A stretch of DNA of 7,533 nt from Desulfobacterales bacterium (GTDB taxonomy: Bacteria; Desulfobacterota; Desulfobacteria; Desulfobacterales; JAHEIW01), in NCBI GenBank assembly GCA_030145015.1, contig JAQYWI010000233.1, positions 1-7,533 of the forward strand, given 5' to 3'. Positions 1 to 5,312 of the stretch are shown one piece after another. Within the stretch, counting starts at the first letter, position 1, and each line of letters begins with the position of its first letter. The notes under the pieces were generated by a model. The model made no database searches and was not told where the DNA came from. It worked only from the letters and a program-made list of their open reading frames with translations. The position numbers and the translations under genes are program-made.

Positions 1-314
1 CATGTATGCTGCGCTTTTGCGTCGGCTTGCGCCTTGATGCATACATTAATCTGCTTAGATTAGACATGTAATCCCGCTTTAGCGGGGCCCTTGGGCATGA
101 TCTGCGATTTTTGAGATAGGTTCTAATATCAATTGACCCGCTAAAAAAGAGTATGTTAAGGAAAGTTCAACGTTCAAAGTTTTAAAGATTTAGGCTGGCT
201 TTTTGCTGCTGGCCGATCCAGAGACAACTCGATTGCGGATTGCAGAAATATGAACCGATATGAATATTTAAAATGAGCGTTTAAGTCCAGAGGTAGCTAT
301 GGAAGGAGGGGCAT
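1..314. other. Intergenic region upstream of ppk2 with short hairpins
   Basis: I see no convincing gene on either strand. The first 90 bases are rich in inverted repeats. ATGTATGC at 2-9 matches GCATACAT at 39-46. TAATCT at 47-52 and AGATTA at 57-62 form a perfect 6-bp stem with a GCTT loop. CCCGC at 73-77 and GCGGG at 82-86 form a tight stem with a TTTA loop, and GCCC/GGGC at 88-96 could compete with it. No T-run follows the GC-rich stem, so it is not a standard intrinsic terminator. It may be the tail of a transcript or repeat that starts before the window. The stretch 130-200 is AT-rich and contains no clear -35/-10 pair. Confidence 0.5.
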
Positions 315-1193
315 ATGTTTGAAGCTGTGGCAAGTCCATACCTGGCAGCCTATGACGGGAGCTTCCGAATCGATCACGCGGATACGGCTCCACCCAAGGG
401 CTCTCCGGGTAAGAAGAAATGCAAGCAACGCCTTGCAAAACGCATTGATGAGATTTCCGATTTACAGAGGATCCTTTATGCACATGATAAGCACGCTACC
501 CTTCTTATTTTTCAAGCCATGGATGCTGCGGGAAAAGACGGCACCATCCGGGCGGTTATGAGCGGAATTGACCCGACCGGGTGTCAGGTATTTTCATTCA
601 AACAGCCGACACCCGAGGAGCTGGATCATGATTTTCTATGGCGCACCACAAAATGTCTACCCGAAAGAGGCCGTATTGGAATTTTTAACCGCAGTTATTA
701 CGAAGAAGTGCTCATCGTTAAAGTTCACCCTGAATATCTCAAAGGACAAAAACTCCCCGATCGTATCGACAGGAAAAATATCTGGCAGCAGCGCTATGAG
801 TCGATCCGTGAACACGAAAAGCATTTAGCGCGCAACGGATCCCTCATATTAAAATTCTGGCTCAATGTCTCCAGGGAGGAACAACGACAGCGCTTTCTCG
901 CCCGGATCGACGAACCCCGAAAAAACTGGAAATTCTCCGCGGGTGATGTGCATGAACGAACGTTCTGGAAAGACTATATGGCAGCTTACGAAGAGGCCGT
1001 CAATGCCACCTCACGCCCGTGGGCGCCATGGTATGCCATTCCCGCTGATGACAAGCCCTTTATGCGCCTGGCTGTGGCGCAAATCATCGTAAAAAGTCTT
1101 AAAAAACTTAAGCTGAAGTATCCGGCTGTTGACCAAAAAGAAAAAGCCCGGTTTTCGGAAATGCGCAAGATGCTTGAAAATAAGGAGAAATAA
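315..1193 (+). CDS. ppk2: Polyphosphate kinase 2 family protein (polyphosphate:nucleotide phosphotransferase, class III-like)
   Basis: This cytoplasmic enzyme transfers phosphate between inorganic polyphosphate and nucleotides; characterised class III members make ADP and ATP from AMP and ADP. The 292-residue length is normal for single-domain PPK2. The Walker A-type loop AMDAAGKDG is at residues 68-76. The Walker B region FNRSYYEEV is at 124-132, with Asn where class I and II enzymes usually have Asp, as in class III-like members. The lid segment EPRKNWKFSAGDVHER spans about 200-215, followed by the family's conserved RPWAPWYAIPADDK near 234-247. The C-terminal 30 residues are Lys/Glu-rich. 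The ATG at 315 is supported by an AAGGAGGG Shine-Dalgarno at 303-310. The gene appears monocistronic, converges on the csp genes and ends before a shared terminator. I saw no clear promoter. The family call is firm; class and preferred direction are inferred. Confidence 0.95.
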   Translation: MFEAVASPYLAAYDGSFRIDHADTAPPKGSPGKKKCKQRLAKRIDEISDLQRILYAHDKHATLLIFQAMDAAGKDGTIRAVMSGIDPTGCQVFSFKQPTPEELDHDFLWRTTKCLPERGRIGIFNRSYYEEVLIVKVHPEYLKGQKLPDRIDRKNIWQQRYESIREHEKHLARNGSLILKFWLNVSREEQRQRFLARIDEPRKNWKFSAGDVHERTFWKDYMAAYEEAVNATSRPWAPWYAIPADDKPFMRLAVAQIIVKSLKKLKLKYPAVDQKEKARFSEMRKMLENKEK

Positions 1194-1322
1194 CCTGACA
1201 AATTGACTATGACGTGACTTCCAAGGGGACGAACGTTAAGGTTTAAATAGAGAGTATGCTGCGCCGGCGAAACAATTGACTATCCGCCCTTTTCTATCGG
1301 TTTGATGTCTTATAAAAATAAG
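1194..1322. other. Short intergenic spacer between ppk2 and the convergent terminator
   Basis: No gene is visible. The 10-mer AATTGACTAT occurs twice, at 1201-1210 and 1274-1283, and the 11-mer GTATGCTGCGC at 1254-1264 also occurs at 4-14. Neither is statistically striking for a window this size. The spacer is probably the 3' untranslated part of the ppk2 transcript. Confidence 0.4.
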
Positions 1323-1367
1323 AAGGGCATTCCCTCCTCTTAAGACCGAGACGGAATGCCCTTTTTT
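1323..1367. terminator. Bidirectional intrinsic terminator between ppk2 and the first csp gene
   Basis: AAGGGCATTCC (1323-1333) and GGAATGCCCTT (1353-1363) form a perfect 11-bp stem around a 19-nt loop. On the plus strand the stem runs into six T (1362-1367), so it can end the ppk2 transcript. On the minus strand it is followed by a T-rich stretch (complement of about 1311-1322), so it can also end the csp transcript whose stop codon is 18 bp away. The convergent gene arrangement fits use in both directions. Confidence 0.85.
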
Positions 1368-1384
1368 AACTCAGAAATAGGCAG

Positions 1385-1585
1385 CTATTCCACAGTGACA
1401 TTTACCGCAGAGGGACCCTTTTGGCCTTCTTCTATATCAAAGGTAACGCGGTCGCCTTCATAAAGAGACTTGAAACCGTCCGCATTGATCCCTGAAAAAT
1501 GAACGAATACATCCGGGCCGTCTTCCTGCTCGATGAAGCCATAACCTTTGCTGCTATTAAACCATTTTACAATTCCGTTCGCCAT
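1385..1585 (-). CDS. Cold-shock protein, CspA family (copy 1)
   Basis: This is a 66-residue single cold-shock domain protein, a small five-stranded beta-barrel that binds single-stranded RNA or DNA and acts as an RNA chaperone or antiterminator. RNP1 is KGYGFI at residues 13-18 and RNP2 is VFVHF at 26-30. Trp8, Phe9, Phe17, Phe27, His29 and Phe30 supply the usual aromatic binding face. The ATG is preceded by AAGGAGGG (plus-strand 1593-1600). By hand alignment 53 of 66 residues match the second csp gene upstream on the same strand. The gene has its own promoter, a long leader and a terminator at 1323-1367, so it is an independent transcription unit. The family is certain. Whether it is induced by cold or is constitutive cannot be read from the protein. 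Confidence 0.95.
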   Translation of the reverse strand: MANGIVKWFNSSKGYGFIEQEDGPDVFVHFSGINADGFKSLYEGDRVTFDIEEGQKGPSAVNVTVE

Positions 1586-1705
1586 CGTGACACCCTCCTT
1601 TAAAAAAAGTTCTCATAGTTTCATACTTCAGGTTGCCACTTTGACAAATGGGTCTATCCTTTAGAATGAAACCAGCCCGCCAATTAAGAACGGGCCCTTA
1701 TTTAT
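1586..1705 (-). promoter_or_regulatory. Structured 5' leader of csp copy 1, candidate RNA switch
   Basis: The leader is about 120 nt, counted from a start site inferred from the -10 box. It aligns along its length with the leader of the other csp gene (about 88 of 111 aligned positions identical by hand). Three pairings are visible in the RNA. A 5' stem joins GCCCG and CGGGC (1691-1695 with 1675-1679). A hairpin joins CCAUU (1647-1651) to AGUGG (1636-1640) around a 6-nt loop. An alternative helix joins GUGGCAACCU (1630-1639) to AGGGUGUCAC (1587-1596), with one A-G mismatch, and covers the 3' half of the Shine-Dalgarno up to the start codon. The last two share GUGG and so exclude each other. 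Long leaders with alternative folds are known for E. coli cspA; the switch here is inferred. Confidence 0.6.
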
Positions 1706-1712
1706 TGTCGCC

Positions 1713-1740
1713 ATATTAACAATTTTTTTGAAAAAATCAA
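1713..1740 (-). promoter_or_regulatory. Predicted sigma70-type promoter of csp copy 1
   Basis: On the minus strand, TTGATT (1735-1740) lies 16 bp before TAATAT (1713-1718). The -10 box is a weak match, but the other csp gene has the same -35 box in the equivalent place, and both inferred starts give leaders of about 120 nt. A perfect TATAAT at 1745-1750 is an alternative -10, but it lacks a recognisable -35. Confidence 0.5.
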
Positions 1741-1785
1741 GTCCATTATAGCGTTCTTCAGAATGGAAACCTTCGAGAGGCCTAT

Positions 1786-1830
1786 AAAAAAATAGGGCAA
1801 CCCTTCAGATATTGAAGGGATGCCCTTTTT
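1786..1830 (-). terminator. Intrinsic terminator of csp copy 2
   Basis: AGGGCAACCCTTC (1794-1806) and GAAGGGATGCCCT (1814-1826) form a 13-position stem with one central A-A mismatch and a 7-nt loop. On the minus strand it is followed, after two bases, by seven T (complement of 1786-1792), 18 nt after the csp stop. The plus strand also has five T (1826-1830). The GGGCA/TGCCC core resembles the terminator of copy 1, consistent with duplication of the whole unit. Confidence 0.8.
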
Positions 1831-1847
1831 CATTTTGAATTCGTAAA

Positions 1848-2048
1848 TTAAGCTACAGTAACATTTACTGCATGCGAACCTTTAGGCCCCTGCTCGATGT
1901 CAAACGTAACCTGATCACCCTCATTCAAGGACTTGAATCCAGACGCATTGATCCCGCTATGATGAACAAATACATCCGGCCCGTCTTCTTGCTCAATGAA
2001 GCCGTAACCTTTACGGTCATTGAACCATTTCACAACACCCTTAGCCAC
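1848..2048 (-). CDS. Cold-shock protein, CspA family (copy 2, GTG start)
   Basis: This 66-residue cold-shock domain protein is the paralogue of the copy at 1385-1585. RNP1 is KGYGFI (residues 13-18). RNP2 is VFVHH (26-30), with His30 replacing the Phe of copy 1 on the nucleic-acid binding face; this variant occurs in other CSPs but may alter affinity. I place the start at the GTG at 2046-2048, not at the ATG 99 bases upstream. The GTG aligns exactly with the ATG of copy 1, the reading starts M-A-K-G-V-V-K-W-F, and the shared motif AAGGAGGGTGTCAC sits at the same spacing. The upstream ATG would translate the conserved leader. The protein differs from copy 1 at 13 of 66 positions, mostly outside RNP1. 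It has its own promoter, leader and terminator. Confidence 0.93.
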   Translation of the reverse strand: MAKGVVKWFNDRKGYGFIEQEDGPDVFVHHSGINASGFKSLNEGDQVTFDIEQGPKGSHAVNVTVA

Positions 2049-2168
2049 AGTGACACCCTCCTTTCTACTAAGATTCCCATAGTCCCATACTGCAGGATGC
2101 CACCCAGACAAATGGATTTTTCCTTCAGAATGAAACCGGCCCGTCAATCAAGTCGGACCTTTCATGAT
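2049..2168 (-). promoter_or_regulatory. Structured 5' leader of csp copy 2, candidate RNA switch
   Basis: This is the counterpart of the copy 1 leader, with the same length from the inferred start. The 5' stem pairs GGUCCG (2154-2159) with CGGGCC (2138-2143) including one G-U pair, where copy 1 has a shorter GCCCG/CGGGC stem. The middle hairpin pairs CCAUU (2111-2115) with GGUGG (2100-2104); an A-to-G change relative to copy 1 keeps pairing through a G-U pair. The Shine-Dalgarno-blocking helix joins GUGGCAUCCU (2094-2103) to AGGGUGUCAC (2050-2059) as 10 continuous pairs; the A-G mismatch of copy 1 is here a U-G pair. The two later structures cannot form together. That pairing survives the sequence changes supports function, but two related copies are thin evidence for covariation. 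Confidence 0.6.
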
Positions 2169-2175
2169 TAAATAA

Positions 2176-2205
2176 ATTATAAAATCTTTTTTTAAGCAAA
2201 ATCAA
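2176..2205 (-). promoter_or_regulatory. Predicted sigma70-type promoter of csp copy 2
   Basis: On the minus strand, TTGATT (2200-2205) is followed after 18 bp by a perfect TATAAT (2176-2181). Surrounding sequence is very AT-rich. The expected start is near 2168, just upstream of the conserved leader. Confidence 0.7.
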
Positions 2206-2405
2206 GCAATTTATTCAGTTAAAATCTGATTCTGCCTAAGATTTCATAATTCATCACATTTCGGCTTTGGATAGGAAGCTACGCCTAACCTATTAAAATT
2301 TGAATACATACGGTGAAAGGTGTCCTGCAAGCGCAAATCACCAATTGCTTTCAGCAGGACCGATTTTATAAATAACATATAAATATCAATAGGATATACG
2401 TTCTC
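2206..2405. other. Divergent intergenic region between csp copy 2 and the transporter promoter
   Basis: I see no gene I would defend; a 69-codon open frame on the minus strand (2244-2453) has no Shine-Dalgarno or recognisable motif and overlaps the opposite promoter. The main structure is an inverted repeat, GTCCTGC (2322-2328) and GCAGGAC (2354-2360), with an inner GCAA/TTGC pairing (2333-2336 and 2345-2348). It lies about 100 bp upstream of the inferred start of the binding-protein gene. It could be a small RNA hairpin or a regulator site; nothing decides between them. Confidence 0.4.
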
Positions 2406-2434
2406 TTGACAAACTTGAGACGCTACTCTATGGT
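2406..2434 (+). promoter_or_regulatory. Sigma70-type promoter of the transporter operon
   Basis: A perfect TTGACA (2406-2411) is followed by a 17-bp spacer and TATGGT (2429-2434). A start near 2441 gives a 5' untranslated region of about 77 nt, in which I see no purine-riboswitch-like fold. CTTGA recurs at 2405-2409, 2414-2418 and 2437-2441, which could be incidental or part of an operator. Confidence 0.75.
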
Positions 2435-2517
2435 ACCTTGATACCTCTCGCAAGAAGAATATTCACCCCATCATAACATCTCAATTAAACATCGAAAATG
2501 AAGAAAGGAGGACGTAC

Positions 2518-3504
2518 ATGAAAAAAGCATTATGGATTACCATGATCGTTGTGTTTTCAATTTTATTTGCCTTCACTGCCAGCCAGGCAAAGCCATTTAA
2601 AATCGCTGCCATTTTTCAAACTGCCATAGAAGAACCGTGGGATGGCGTTATCCATCAGGCCTGTCTCAAGGCCAAGAAGGAAATCGGCAACATCGAATAT
2701 GAGTTCACCGAAAAAATTGCTGCAGCTGATTTTGAAAAGGTTCTAAGGGAGTATGCCGAAAGAGGATTTGATCTCATCGTGGGTGATGCCTTCCTTGCAG
2801 GCGAGGAACCGGCAAGGCGGGTAGCCAAGGATTATCCGGATATTGCCTTTGCTTTTGGATCGGAGTTCGGCCCGGTCGCGCCGAATTTTTCGGTATTTGA
2901 TAACTGGATTCACGAACCATCCTATCTCTGCGGGGTCATTGCCGGCATACTCACAAAAACGAATACCCTGGGGGTCGTTGCCGCCATACCCATCGGCGAG
3001 GTGAACAGACTGGTAAATGCCTTCAAAGCGGGCGCCCTTAAAGTCAATCCCAAGATTAAGATCAAGATCGCTTACATTGGCGGCTGGTTTGATCCGCCCA
3101 AAGCAAAAGAAGCCGCGATTGCCCAGATTGAGGGGGGTGCGGATTTGATCTTTGCTGAAAGGTTCGGAGTATTTGAGGCCGCCAAAGAAAAGGGTGTGCT
3201 TGCTTTCGGCAATATGTCGGATCAGAATGCACTGGCGCCGGAGGTAGTGATAACCGGACCGGTGTGGGACATGTATCCCACCATCAAGTTCGCTATTGAG
3301 ATGGTCAAGAAAAAGGCCTGGGTGTCCATGGATCTGGGGGAATGGTCCATGATGGCAAAAGGCGGCGCCCGCCTGGCTCCTTTTCATTCATTTGAAAAGA
3401 CCCTCCCCGCGGATGTGATCAAAGAAGTGAGGGTCCTTGAGCAGAAGATTCTGAACGGAACGTATCGCGTGCCGGTGGATGAACAAAAGCCTATTTCAGA
3501 TTAG
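2518..3504 (+). CDS. BMP-family ABC transporter substrate-binding protein
   Basis: This is a periplasmic binding protein of the BmpA/PnrA/Med family (Pfam Bmp), which captures solute for a CUT2-like importer; characterised relatives bind purine nucleosides or related compounds. Of 328 residues, 1-24 form a signal peptide: MKK, a hydrophobic core, then ASQA before Lys25. There is no lipobox Cys, so the mature protein should be soluble, unlike the lipoprotein PnrA/BmpA. Family-like segments include the ligand-site region FQTAIEEPWDG (33-43), GFDLIVGDAF (83-92), NWIHEPSYLCGVIAG (129-143) and FDPPKAKEAA (191-200). AAAGGAGG at 2504-2511 lies 6 nt before the ATG. It is the first gene of the transporter set, but 287 bp and a repeat element separate it from the ATPase. 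The family call is strong; the substrate is unknown. Confidence 0.92.
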   Translation: MKKALWITMIVVFSILFAFTASQAKPFKIAAIFQTAIEEPWDGVIHQACLKAKKEIGNIEYEFTEKIAAADFEKVLREYAERGFDLIVGDAFLAGEEPARRVAKDYPDIAFAFGSEFGPVAPNFSVFDNWIHEPSYLCGVIAGILTKTNTLGVVAAIPIGEVNRLVNAFKAGALKVNPKIKIKIAYIGGWFDPPKAKEAAIAQIEGGADLIFAERFGVFEAAKEKGVLAFGNMSDQNALAPEVVITGPVWDMYPTIKFAIEMVKKKAWVSMDLGEWSMMAKGGARLAPFHSFEKTLPADVIKEVRVLEQKILNGTYRVPVDEQKPISD

Positions 3505-3543
3505 AAGCTATCTTAGAAATTGCCTAAAATGATCTAAAAAACC

Positions 3544-3664
3544 TAAAGTGCCTAAAGTTTTGGAATTCTGCCCGTCGAGAGCCTCTGGGTCGAACGACTG
3601 GGTCGAACGATCGATTTTATTTTAAAAGACGGAGTGCAGCAGCATCTTAACTTTAGGCACTTTA
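3544..3664. repeat. Palindromic intergenic element, left copy, with short internal repeat arrays
   Basis: TAAAGTGCCTAAAGTT (3544-3559) and AACTTTAGGCACTTTA (3649-3664) form perfect 16-bp terminal inverted repeats around an 89-bp core. On the minus strand the core holds one 14-bp unit AGGCTCTCGACGGG (3571-3584) and two 13-bp units GTTCGACCCAGTC (3583-3608; one ends AG instead of TC and shares its end with the 14-mer). The copy at 7349-7533 has the same plan in opposite orientation. CTAAA-spaced repeats extend outwards to about 3521. No open frame is encoded, so if it is mobile it depends on an enzyme elsewhere. It sits between the binding-protein and ATPase genes; its RNA could fold into a long hairpin that attenuates or stabilises the operon transcript. 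Confidence 0.8.
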
Positions 3665-3791
3665 AACTTTACTCACATTTATCCGCCGCTGACGCATTCG
3701 CTCACTTTCCGGTATGTCGGGGTTCGGATGGGTGTCTCCAAACTTTAATCTGCTTTTCGCCTTTTTTGAAAACACTATCACAGGTTAACTG
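3665..3791. other. Spacer between the repeat element and the ATPase gene
   Basis: No gene and no convincing promoter are visible. The part 3679-3740 is more GC-rich than the AT-rich flanks. TTGAAA near 3766 has no matching -10 box. With no standard terminator after the binding-protein gene, read-through into the ATPase is plausible. Confidence 0.35.
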
Positions 3792-5312
3792 ATGGTAAAC
3801 AATGACCCGCCGGTCGTGAGAATGTCCTCCATTACGAAGCGTTTTCTGGACGTTACCGCCAATAAGGATATTACTTTTAATCTTTATAAAGGGGAGATTT
3901 GCGCGCTGTTGGGTGAAAATGGAGCGGGCAAGACAACGCTGATGAATATCCTTTTTGGCTATTACAGCAGCGATGCGGGTCAGATTTTCATAAAAGGCGA
4001 AAAAGCGGATCTCTCCTCACCCAGAGATGCAATTTCACGCGGGGTGGGTATGATTCATCAGCACTTCGCATTGGTCCCCTCGCAGACTGTACTTGAGAAC
4101 ATCATCGTGGGCACAGATTCCGGCAAAGGCATTTTTCTTGATCTTAAATCGGCCCGCCAGAAACTCAGGGAATTCCAGGAACATTTCGGACTTCAGATCG
4201 ATCCCGAGGCCAGGGTGTGGACCCTGTCGGTGGGTGAACAGCAGAAAATTGAAATTCTTAAAGCTTTATATCGAGAAGTCGACATCCTCATTATGGACGA
4301 ACCCACTGCTGTGCTGGGCCCGGCTGAAACCGCCGAGCTGTTTACGACCCTGAGATCACTGGTAAAGGAAGGTCGATCGGTTGTTTTTATTTCTCACAAA
4401 TTAAATGAGGTGATGGAAATTTCAGACCGCATTGTGGTCCTGAGGGGCGGCCAGGTGGTGGCGGAACGCAGATCTGACAAAACAAACACCAGGGAACTGG
4501 CCAACCTTATGGTGGGCCGGGAGCTTCTGGAGAACATTGAAAAAAAGGAACTCCCTCCCGGTCAGCCTGTCCTTAAAATCGAGAATCTCAATGCCTTAAA
4601 TGATAAAAAATTACCGGCGCTAAGGAATCTTGACCTGGTTGTCAGAGAGAACGAGATTGTGGGGATGGCCGGAATTTCCGGAAACGGCCAGAAAGAGCTC
4701 TCGGAGGTGCTCTTCGGCATGCGGTCTCCGGTGGACGGTTTCATTCAAATAAGCAGCAAGTCCCTTAAGTTCGGGAACCCGGCCGCAGCCATCAAATCGA
4801 ATATGGGAAGAATACCGGAGGACCGAATGGACACCGGGCTGCTGATGGATCTTTCCGTTGAAGAGAACCTGATTCTTGAAAACCATTCGTCTGCTGAGTT
4901 CCACACTTTTGGTTTGATGAAATCGAAAAGACTCCAACGGTTCAGTGAAGATCTGATAACGCGGTACAGCATCAAAACCGCCGGTCGCGATGCCGCCGCC
5001 AAAAGCCTATCCGGTGGAAACCTGCAAAAATTAATGCTGGCCAGGGAACTGGCCGGGAAACCCGTGCTTATCATCGCTTCGCAGCCCACCCGCGGTCTGG
5101 ATGTCGGCGCCATGGAGTATATCCACCAGAGAATTCTGCAGGAAAGAGAAAGAGGCGCGGGTATCCTCCTGATTTCAGAAGATCTGGATGAAATATTTTC
5201 ACTCAGTGACCGCATCGTCGTGATATTTGAAGGCGAAATCATGGGGGAAGCCCGGGGGGCAACGGCCTCCCGAGAGCAGATCGGTCTTTGGATGAGCGGG
5301 GTAAATGCATGA
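3792..5312 (+). CDS. ABC transporter ATP-binding protein with two nucleotide-binding domains (BMP/CUT2 type)
   Basis: This 506-residue cytoplasmic ATPase powers the importer, resembling NupO/YufO and RbsA. The N-terminal domain is complete: Walker A GENGAGKT (41-48), Q-loop Gln90, signature LSVGEQQ (145-151), Walker B ILIMDEP (165-171) and switch His202. The C-terminal domain is degenerate. Its Walker A position reads GISGNGQKE (294-302) without the GK[ST] lysine-Ser/Thr pair. The signature LSGGN (406-410) is kept. Walker B reads VLIIASQP (425-432), lacking the Asp-Glu pair, and the switch His is replaced in ISEDLDE (461-467). One live and one dead site is known for this subfamily. The start at 3792 has only a weak Shine-Dalgarno (AGG at 3782-3784); Met11 is a possible alternative. 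The gene ends in a 4-bp overlap (ATGA) with the first permease. Confidence 0.93.
   Translation: MVNNDPPVVRMSSITKRFLDVTANKDITFNLYKGEICALLGENGAGKTTLMNILFGYYSSDAGQIFIKGEKADLSSPRDAISRGVGMIHQHFALVPSQTVLENIIVGTDSGKGIFLDLKSARQKLREFQEHFGLQIDPEARVWTLSVGEQQKIEILKALYREVDILIMDEPTAVLGPAETAELFTTLRSLVKEGRSVVFISHKLNEVMEISDRIVVLRGGQVVAERRSDKTNTRELANLMVGRELLENIEKKELPPGQPVLKIENLNALNDKKLPALRNLDLVVRENEIVGMAGISGNGQKELSEVLFGMRSPVDGFIQISSKSLKFGNPAAAIKSNMGRIPEDRMDTGLLMDLSVEENLILENHSSAEFHTFGLMKSKRLQRFSEDLITRYSIKTAGRDAAAKSLSGGNLQKLMLARELAGKPVLIIASQPTRGLDVGAMEYIHQRILQERERGAGILLISEDLDEIFSLSDRIVVIFEGEIMGEARGATASREQIGLWMSGVNA

Noticed and set aside
299..322. Eight-codon upstream frame overlapping the ppk2 start
   Set aside because: It starts inside the Shine-Dalgarno region, has no ribosome site of its own and is probably incidental.
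4..1264. 11-base direct repeat GTATGCTGCGC flanking ppk2 (4-14 and 1254-1264), suggesting a mobile unit
   Set aside because: Several chance 11-mer matches are expected in a window of this size, and no other mobile-element signs surround the gene.
1848..2147. A 99-codon version of the second cold-shock protein starting at an upstream ATG
   Set aside because: The extra 33 codons fall in the conserved non-coding leader, and the GTG at 2046-2048 aligns with the start and Shine-Dalgarno of the paralogue.
2244..2453. 69-codon open frame on the minus strand in the divergent intergenic region
   Set aside because: It has no Shine-Dalgarno or motif, and it overlaps the strong promoter of the transporter operon and the hairpin region.
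2441..2517. Purine riboswitch in the transporter leader
   Set aside because: The roughly 77-nt untranslated region shows no three-way-junction core or terminator-like switch; it looks unstructured.
2743..3387. Long open frame on the minus strand opposite the binding-protein gene
   Set aside because: It is antisense to a clear family member and shows no recognisable domain or Shine-Dalgarno; it reflects codon bias.
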